Shown here piece after piece: positions 58,888 to 64,000 of a DNA stretch of 64,000 nucleotides. Made by a program: the position numbers and the translations under genes. Under the pieces are notes generated by a model, which ran no database searches, was not told the origin of the DNA, and was given only the letters and a program-made list of their open reading frames with translations. The stretch spans positions 1,860,001 through 1,924,000 of the forward strand of contig OZ241987.1 of assembly GCA_965204395.1 (NCBI GenBank), written 5' to 3'. Position 1 is the first letter of the stretch. Each line of letters opens with the position of its first letter. Source of the stretch: Bin87 sp965204395 (GTDB lineage: Bacteria > Chloroflexota > Dehalococcoidia > Lucifugimonadales > UBA3495).

Positions 58888-60174
58888 ATGCTTGCCGCCG
58901 CCCGCTCCCGCCTCCACTATGGTTGGGTCGTATTCGTCCTGTCCCTGGGTAACCTGACCATCGAGGGCGGCACCAAGAACAGCGAGTCCGTCTATTTCCA
59001 CGCCCTGAAGGATTCGTTCGGCCGCAGCGCGACCTACACGTCCGCCGTGTTCTCCACGGCCGGCCTCATCGGCGCCCTGTCCGCGCCGTTCCTGGGCATC
59101 CTCCTGGACCGGTGGGGCGCGCGGGTCCTGCTCCCTCTGGCCGGCCTGTGCATCCTGTTCGGCTGGGTGGCCTCCAGCTACGCCACCGACCTGTGGCAGA
59201 TGTTCATCTTCTACGGGATTTTCTCAGGCATCGGCCACACCGGCATCTCGTCATTCTCCATGACGGCCACGCTGGCCCCGTGGTTCCCGCAGACGCGAGG
59301 GCGCATGCTGGGCCTGGCCGACAGCGGGAATCCCATCGGGCAGGCCATCTTCGCCCCCCTGGCCGGATACCTGGTGACCACCGTCGGCTGGCGTTGGGCC
59401 TACCGCATCTTCGGCGTCATCTTCGCCGTCATGATCGCCGTGCCCAACGGCCTGCTCCAGCGCCGCGCCCCGGAATCACTGTCCCACGAGGCTTCTGCAA
59501 CCCCTCCGCAGCCTGTCGCCGATGGGGCGCAGCCCGACGAGCCGGACTCCAACCCGGTCGGCCAGCGCACGCCGGCGTTAGCCAGCGCAGTACGCGACCC
59601 CGCCATGTGGCTGCTGGTGCTGACCCGCATCACCGGATCCGTGGGCGTGCAGCTGATACGGGTCCACCTGGTGGCCTTCTTCGTGCTGGCCGGCTACACC
59701 GCTCAGCAGGCTGCCAACACCATGGGCGCGGTGGGCCTGGTCAGCCTCTTCGCCCGCCCGCTGGTCGGCCTAGCCACCGACCGCTGGGGCCGCGAGTCGG
59801 TGTACACCGTGGGCATGAGCGTCGCGGCCGCGTCCGTCCTGTTCGTACTCTATTTCGGCGACGGCATCAGCTTCTGGCCGCTTGCCATCTACGTGTTTTT
59901 TGCCGGCGTAACCGACGGCATCAGCGGCCTCATCGTGGGCGCCAAGGCCGCCGACCTCTTTCCCGCCGATTCCCTGGGCACGGTGATGGGGTTCGTCGAG
60001 ATGGGACGTGGCTCCGCCATATTCCTAGGCCCCATCATCGGTGGCATCATGTTCGACCTGCAGGGCGACTACATCCAGGCGTTCATCGTCTCCGCCGGCA
60101 TGACCTTCGGGTCCATCATTGCCATGTGGGCCGCCGACTTCATCGGCCGCCGCCGCCAAACTGTCCCGGCCTGA
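58888..60174 (+). CDS. MFS transporter (monocarboxylate/oxalate-formate-like)
   Basis: The protein (428 residues from ATG 58888) has 12 predicted membrane helices. The MFS loop motif is GILLDRWGARVLLPLAGL near residue 70, with a matching RPLVGLATDRWGRESVY in the second half. A hydrophilic central loop with Pro, Glu and Asp lies at about 205-230. The nearest type is the OFA/MCT-like group moving organic acids. Starting at 58873 instead would place the start upstream of the -10 box. A second MFS gene lies at 61122 on the same strand. Confidence 0.9.
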   Translation: MLAAARSRLHYGWVVFVLSLGNLTIEGGTKNSESVYFHALKDSFGRSATYTSAVFSTAGLIGALSAPFLGILLDRWGARVLLPLAGLCILFGWVASSYATDLWQMFIFYGIFSGIGHTGISSFSMTATLAPWFPQTRGRMLGLADSGNPIGQAIFAPLAGYLVTTVGWRWAYRIFGVIFAVMIAVPNGLLQRRAPESLSHEASATPPQPVADGAQPDEPDSNPVGQRTPALASAVRDPAMWLLVLTRITGSVGVQLIRVHLVAFFVLAGYTAQQAANTMGAVGLVSLFARPLVGLATDRWGRESVYTVGMSVAAASVLFVLYFGDGISFWPLAIYVFFAGVTDGISGLIVGAKAADLFPADSLGTVMGFVEMGRGSAIFLGPIIGGIMFDLQGDYIQAFIVSAGMTFGSIIAMWAADFIGRRRQTVPA

Positions 60175-60192
60175 GACGTTCCCTCAGTCCGC

Positions 60193-60633
60193 CTACGCCA
60201 GCCACTCGGCAAACGTCCGCCCGCCCGTGTGTCGTGCCGGTACAAGCTCCCAGAACTTTTCCAGCAGCATCGCAGCCCGGGCCATGCCCATTTCCACTGT
60301 GATCCGATCCAGGTTCACTTCATAGGATTCGGGGTGCATCGACCGCACTAACTCTATGGACTCGCGGATCGTAATGCGGTCATCCGACTCGTCGGCAATC
60401 TCCCTGATCGCCGCCAGCAGTTCGGCGTGACGAAAGTGCCGCCAACCCCGTTCGCTGGCCACCGCTTTGGTCATCTGCGCCACCGCGCCCCACGCCTTCT
60501 CTCCCGCCTGGCACAGGTCCTCTTCCTCCAGGTAGGCCGGGCACTTCAGCCAGTATTCCCGGCATTTCGCCAGGTGCTTGCCGATGCGTTCATCCCGCAA
60601 CGCGGGCGCTTCCGTGTAGGTGGCGGGCGGCAT
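60193..60633 (-). CDS. PaREP1/HEPN-like protein
   Basis: The 146-residue helical protein has the PaREP1-like core LAKCREYWLKCPAYLEEEDLCQAGEKAWGAVAQMTKAVASERGW. In this core, the pattern of a small residue, EKAW and a following basic helix is shared with the gene at the right edge of the window (GDIRDAAEKAWCATKRATD). HEPN-superfamily proteins of this kind are frequent in archaea and Chloroflexota; some act with nucleotidyltransferases. None is adjacent. The ATG follows a TACAAT hexamer by 6 nt, suggesting a leaderless message. Confidence 0.75.
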   Translation of the reverse strand: MPPATYTEAPALRDERIGKHLAKCREYWLKCPAYLEEEDLCQAGEKAWGAVAQMTKAVASERGWRHFRHAELLAAIREIADESDDRITIRESIELVRSMHPESYEVNLDRITVEMGMARAAMLLEKFWELVPARHTGGRTFAEWLA

Positions 60634-60639
60634 GGGTCT

Positions 60640-60645
60640 ATTGTA
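60640..60645 (-). promoter_or_regulatory. -10 hexamer TACAAT before the PaREP1-like gene
   Basis: On the minus strand TACAAT is followed by agaccc and the ATG. A TTGACA sits further upstream (about 60697-60702), too distant to pair with this hexamer. Confidence 0.45.
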
Positions 60646-60814
60646 CTCCCATAGCTGAGTTTGTATGCGCCAATCGTGTCATTTGTCGTTATATATGTCA
60701 ACGCGGTGACACTATGCTCTTCACCAAAAGCGAACACATATACTACTATGATACTGCTGCTCCAAAACTGATAGGAGGGCCAAATTACCCGACCTACGGT
60801 TACAGGAGCCACTC

Positions 60815-61042
60815 TTGACCAGATATGTCTTTCGAGGCTGCCGGCGTTGCGGCGGCGACCTCTACGTGAATTTTGAGAATCGCCGCGATTCCGACTGGAT
60901 CTGCCTTCAGTGCGGGCACCACCCCAAGCGTCGCAAGGCACCGATCGACACCGCCTCTCCAACGATACCAACAGGCGTATCCCGTGATATTCGTCATCAC
61001 ATACTATGCCTTGTGCCCATATTCCCAAAAGGCGTAGAATAG
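60815..61042 (+). CDS. Small zinc-ribbon protein
   Basis: The 75-residue protein starts at TTG 60815, 6-7 nt after cagga. It has two zinc-binding pairs, CRRCGGDLY (near 9-12) and CLQCGHHP (near 30-33), with a spacing typical of a nucleic-acid-binding zinc ribbon (GGDLYVNFENRRDSDWICLQCG). The tail carries no recognisable domain. It stands between divergent units. A transcription or DNA-binding accessory role is inference. Confidence 0.72.
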   Translation: MTRYVFRGCRRCGGDLYVNFENRRDSDWICLQCGHHPKRRKAPIDTASPTIPTGVSRDIRHHILCLVPIFPKGVE

Positions 61043-61121
61043 GCGTTGCTACGTAACCGTCCGCCTCCGGTCCACCTTTGGTGGATCCGCCCGTCGCGGA
61101 CGCTATCTTTGCGCTTTTGTC

Positions 61122-62525
61122 ATGACCACCCAGGCGCCGCCGTCCGGCGGTTCGCGTTTCGGATTCCGCCGGCCCAACATCTATTACGGCTGGTACATCG
61201 TCTTCGCGACCGGCTTCGTGATGACGATCGCCACCGTCCCGCTGTTCCACGCCATGACCCTCTGGGCCGTCGCGCTGGAGAATCAGTTCAGTTGGCCCCG
61301 CGGGCAACTGTCGCTGGCCCTGACCCTCACCCGCATCGAGGGCGGCCTCATGGGCCCGTTGGAGGGCTACCTCACCGACAAGCTCGGGGGCCGCAAGATG
61401 GTCCTCATCGGGTTCATCATCCTGGGCCTCGGGTTCCTGATCTTCTGGCAGATCGACGCCGGATTCTGGCCCGTCGCGCCCCTCTACATGTTCTACGTGG
61501 CCTACATGGTGATGGCCGCCGGCCAGGGCATGGGTAGCTGGGTGCCCATGATGACCACCATCAACAACTGGTTCTCCCGCCGCATGGCCTCCGCAATGGG
61601 CTGGGCCAACTTCATGAGCCGCGGCGGCGCGCTCATCGTCATCCCCCTCATCGACCTGGGCATCAACGGCAGCGTGGGCGTCCCCTTCACCGGCATCACC
61701 CTGAACGTCGGCCGCGCCATCGGATGGGAAAACGTCGCGCTCATCATCGCCATCCTCATCCTGGCCGTCGCGTTCCCCCTGTCCTATCTCATCCGCAACC
61801 GGCCCGAGGACATGGGACTCCAGGCCGAGGGCACGAACACGCCGCAGACCCGGCGCGGCGCAGCGGCCCAAACCCAGCCCCAGGGACTCACCGCACAGCA
61901 GGCGGTACGCACGCCGGCATTCTGGCTCATCGCAGTCGGCCACGGCATGACCAGCATGATCATCCTGGCCATCTTCACCCACCTGGGCTTGCTGCTCAAG
62001 GACGAGGGACTCCAGGAATACGCCGGCACGGTGGTGATCCTCTACACCATCATGTCCATGTTCGCCCAGCCCCTGGGCGGCTACGTCGGCGACCGGTTCC
62101 CCAAGCGCATCGGCCTGTTCGTGTTCACCATCATCCAGGCCAGCGCCGTGGTGCTGCTCACCTTCAGCAGCGAGTTATGGATGTTCTACGCCTTCGCCGT
62201 GATATTCGGCGTAGGGTTCGGCGGCCGCAACCCGCTGACCACGTCCATAAGGGGCGAGTACTTCGGGCGCGGCAACTTCGGCAAGATCCTGGGCATCAGC
62301 ACCATCCCCATGAACGGCCTGCTGCTGATTTCCAGCCCCTTCGCCGGTTACATGTACGACTGGACCGGTACCTACACCGTCGCCTTCCTGGTACTCGCGG
62401 GATTCAACTACGCCGGCGGCGTCTGCTTCCTGTTCGCCAAGCGCCCCCAAATTCCGACCACCCCCCAGGCCACGCCCACGGTCTCCGCGCCCGCTCCGGC
62501 ACCTGCTGCCGGCGACGACTCGTAG
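61122..62525 (+). CDS. MFS transporter (oxalate/formate antiporter-like)
   Basis: The 467-residue protein has 12 predicted membrane helices. Its first half carries MGPLEGYLTDKLGGRKMVLIGF and PRGQLSLALTLTR, its second half GGYVGDRFPKRIGLFVFTII. These are features of the OFA-type MFS group. A Pro/Ala-rich tail follows the last helix. It parallels the carrier at 58888 (same family, separate subgroup by eye). Such carriers exchange small organic acids; the substrate is unknown. Confidence 0.91.
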   Translation: MTTQAPPSGGSRFGFRRPNIYYGWYIVFATGFVMTIATVPLFHAMTLWAVALENQFSWPRGQLSLALTLTRIEGGLMGPLEGYLTDKLGGRKMVLIGFIILGLGFLIFWQIDAGFWPVAPLYMFYVAYMVMAAGQGMGSWVPMMTTINNWFSRRMASAMGWANFMSRGGALIVIPLIDLGINGSVGVPFTGITLNVGRAIGWENVALIIAILILAVAFPLSYLIRNRPEDMGLQAEGTNTPQTRRGAAAQTQPQGLTAQQAVRTPAFWLIAVGHGMTSMIILAIFTHLGLLLKDEGLQEYAGTVVILYTIMSMFAQPLGGYVGDRFPKRIGLFVFTIIQASAVVLLTFSSELWMFYAFAVIFGVGFGGRNPLTTSIRGEYFGRGNFGKILGISTIPMNGLLLISSPFAGYMYDWTGTYTVAFLVLAGFNYAGGVCFLFAKRPQIPTTPQATPTVSAPAPAPAAGDDS

Positions 62526-62554
62526 GTGATTTGCCTGCCGGGAGGAACGGGCCT

Positions 62555-63046
62555 TTACCGGATGTCCAATTCGGTTATTTGGCTGCGGCCGGGATCGTTC
62601 ACAGCCTGGTTCACATCGTCCAGGCGTTGTCGTAAATCCGGCCAGGAGTTGGTGGTAAGGATCAGGACGCTGATATTCGTTCGGGCAAAGTATTCGTTCG
62701 GGCAAAGTTCTGTTGAAAGGGCATTTGCTGGTCGGCAGTGATCAGTAACTCATAGCCGTCCGCCTCGGCTCGATCCAGGAGTTTACCGTTGTGCAACTCC
62801 TGCCACCCTCTTTCAGGGCCTTTTCAAAGTCCTGTATGGCGGCCTTTCACCCCGAAGCGTCATTCCCGCTTTGGCCGGAATTCAGCAGATCGTTGTGTTC
62901 GCAATGTTCTGGATTCCGGCTTTCGCCGGAATGACGGATTAACTTTAAAAAAGCCCTGACCCTCTTTCCGCAGCGGTGTGCGCGTCGTGCCCAGGCAAAT
63001 TATTCTTGAGAGGTCGCGGCACGCTGTGGTCCAGCAGTATCCTAAT
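62555..63046 (-). pseudogene. DUF5615 (PIN-like) toxin interrupted by a miniature element
   Basis: Removing the element at 62814-62958 and one copy of its target repeat restores a reading frame. It begins IRILLDHSVPRPLKNNLPGHDAHTAAERGW, then QELHNGKLLDRAEADGYELLITADQQM. After deleting one unit of a 17-bp tandem duplication (62675-62691/62692-62708) it continues ARTNISVLILTTNSWPDLRQRLDDVNQAVN and ends TELDIR. That is a full DUF5615 toxin with the LLDHSVP and TADQ acidic sites. Its start codon position holds ATT (63044-63046), overlapping the antitoxin stop. At least two lesions inactivate it. Confidence 0.88.
62814..62958. mobile_element. Miniature inverted-repeat element, family 2, copy 3, inside a toxin gene
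   Basis: The 145-bp element starts cagggccttttcaaagt and ends actttaaaaaagccctg (15 of 17 pairing). The 9 bases accctcttt flank it exactly on both sides (62805-62813 and 62959-62967), and excision at these repeats restores a conserved protein motif. This proves insertion direction and target-duplication length for the family. Confidence 0.92.
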
Positions 63047-63278
63047 GGTCGGGCCCGCTCTCCAATGATGCGATCTGATGACTCAGGACCGCTTCCACCT
63101 GGTGGCGTGTTACCCCAGGGAACCATTCCATGAACTCGTCGATGGTGGCTCCCCCTTTCAAGTTGTTGAAAAGCGCAGACACCGGCACCCTGGTGCCTTT
63201 GAATATCCATGCGCCACTGACTTTGCCCGGGCGGCTCTCGATGGCCGTGCATGTGCTCCAGTCGTTCATGGTCATCAC
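63042..63278 (-). CDS. DUF433 antitoxin
   Basis: The 78-residue protein has the DUF433 pattern: PGKVSGAWIFKGTRVPVSALFNNLKGGATIDEFMEWFPGVTRHQVEAVLSHQ, a small helix-turn-helix-like antitoxin domain. The frame is intact. It overlaps the start of the DUF5615 toxin gene by a few bases, the usual order of this toxin-antitoxin type. Any of three close ATGs (63278, 63275, 63269) could start it. Its toxin is destroyed, leaving an orphan. Confidence 0.9.
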   Translation of the reverse strand: MMTMNDWSTCTAIESRPGKVSGAWIFKGTRVPVSALFNNLKGGATIDEFMEWFPGVTRHQVEAVLSHQIASLESGPDH

Positions 63279-63457
63279 CCGTGTCAGTCCGTTTCATTGA
63301 GGCTTATTGTACATTCCCATGGCCACACCATAAGCAGATGTTGCGCTTCGTTTGCGAATCTAGTGAATCCACACGCGGGCATTCGGCGACGCGCGTATTG
63401 CTTCAGCCGATCGCAGCAGCCCAAGCGGAAGAGAGATTGAATAGCGGGCGCCGCTGG

Positions 63458-63642
63458 CGGGGCAATCGCATTTTGAATTTAGACGCCCGACACTCCGGCG
63501 CAAGCCGGAGTCCAGAGGCCGCCGAATGAAGAAAGCGACCGCGAAACTGCCGATTTCAGGCACTGGATACCGGCTTTCGCCGGTATGACGGTGGCCGGGA
63601 GAGTCTTATCCAAGGGCCGACAATTGAAATGCGATTGCCCTG
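63458..63642. mobile_element. Miniature inverted-repeat element, family 1b, copy 2, with target duplication
   Basis: The 185-bp element is bounded by cggggcaatcgcatttt and caattgaaatgcgattgccctg and matches the copy at 57603-57813 in inverse orientation. Flanks gcgccgctgg (63448-63457) and gcgctgctgg (63643-63652) match at 9 of 10. Its right target repeat ends one base before the stop codon of the next gene, so insertion just missed that gene. Confidence 0.83.
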
Positions 63643-63652
63643 GCGCTGCTGG

Positions 63653-64000
63653 TTATTCGGCGGCCAGCGCCTCGGCATCGTCGATGTAATCAGCAGTTTC
63701 CCTGATGCGACGCTCAGAGTGCCTGTTGCACGCCCCGGTGTAAAAGCAGGAGCCGTGCAACTGGCTGAGGCGGCTGTAGTATAGGCCCTCTAGCGGAGCC
63801 ACCGCCGGGTCTGCCGCTACCAGGTCATCGAGGCTGTCGCTGGTGAGGCCGGTGGGTCCAGGTTGCTCTCCGGTGCGGGCCAGAATCAGGGCATCGGTGG
63901 CGCGTTTTGTGGCGCACCAGGCTTTCTCCGCCGCATCTCGGATGTCGCCATATTCGAGACGTTCGACCGCTTGTGCTTGGATTTGGCGGGCGTCGGCAAA
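63653..64000 (-). CDS. PaREP1/HEPN-like protein, C-terminal part (cut by window edge)
   Basis: The last 115 codons are visible: ARQIQAQAVERLEYGDIRDAAEKAWCATKRATDALILARTG, then LVAADPAVAPLEGLYYSRLSQLHGSCFYTGACN, ending DDAEALAAE. The GDIRDAAEKAW helix matches PaREP1-like HEPN proteins and the gene at 60193-60633. Its start is beyond the window. A family 1b element lies against its 3' end. Confidence 0.72.
   Translation of the reverse strand, partial: FADARQIQAQAVERLEYGDIRDAAEKAWCATKRATDALILARTGEQPGPTGLTSDSLDDLVAADPAVAPLEGLYYSRLSQLHGSCFYTGACNRHSERRIRETADYIDDAEALAAE

Noticed and set aside
1..64000. CRISPR array, prophage or biosynthetic gene cluster
   Set aside because: No regular spacer-repeat array, no phage structural genes and no synthase modules are seen; the repeats are dispersed elements or short palindromes.

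Overview
The window is GC-rich bacterial chromosome with one tRNA and no rRNA, CRISPR array or recognisable phage block. The gene content suggests a Chloroflexota bacterium, most likely a Dehalococcoidia/SAR202-type lineage: a CaiB-type CoA transferase, two luciferase-like flavin monooxygenases, a Rieske oxygenase, an amidohydrolase, an amidase, two MFS carriers, a DUF1015 protein and four Uma2-family proteins. This assignment is inference from content; there is no phylogenetic marker to settle it.

Layout. 1-1143: start of a DNA methyltransferase and a repeat-rich tract with two miniature inverted-repeat elements. 1144-6617: CoA transferase, repeat-containing lipoprotein, OmpR-type two-component system. 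6766-12687: panB, a HEPN-type gene pair, a DUF2520 Rossmann protein overlapping a P1 peptidase, a Uma2 protein and an SbcD-like nuclease. 13597-17750: zinc-ribbon coiled-coil protein, double universal-stress protein, serine hydrolase, short DnaJ protein. 18215-21760: tRNA-Pro(GGG), a short-chain dehydrogenase and a flavin monooxygenase separated by a Uma2 gene that was tandemly duplicated together with pieces of both neighbours. 22053-25695: small uncharacterised genes, including two related one-helix membrane proteins and a protein with an internal duplication. 25747-32571: polar amino-acid ABC transporter with two binding proteins and two coiled-coil genes inside the operon. 32675-39220: amidohydrolase, Rieske oxygenase, coiled-coil protein, decayed toxin-antitoxin pair, flavin monooxygenase and alpha/beta hydrolase. 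39570-48673: CAP-domain surface protein, sugar-nucleotide epimerase, thioredoxin reductase, TauE/SafE permease coupled to an NAD-kinase-like protein, amidase. 48753-54144: sulfite/nitrite reductase, retropepsin/DUF5678 pair, dienelactone hydrolase, Uma2, DUF1015. 54145-64000: repeats, a methyltransferase with a C-terminal nuclease-like domain, small genes, two MFS carriers, a toxin destroyed by an element insertion, and two PaREP1/HEPN-like genes.

The most striking signal is mobile. At least seven miniature elements of three families can be delimited by terminal inverted repeats, and most by 9-10 bp target duplications. One lies inside a DUF5615 toxin gene whose DUF433 antitoxin is intact. 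Together with a RelE/ParE toxin that carries a frameshift and a nonsense codon beside an intact antitoxin, this suggests repeated loss of toxins with retention of antitoxins. No transposase is present in the window.

Metabolically, the monooxygenases, Rieske oxygenase, CoA transferase, amidohydrolase, dienelactone hydrolase, amidase and amino-acid transporter fit a heterotroph using peptides and recalcitrant or aromatic organic matter. Several genes (panB, sbcD, the first MFS carrier, the 60.2 kb gene) have a TATAAT-like hexamer 6-9 nt before the start codon, which suggests leaderless transcripts.
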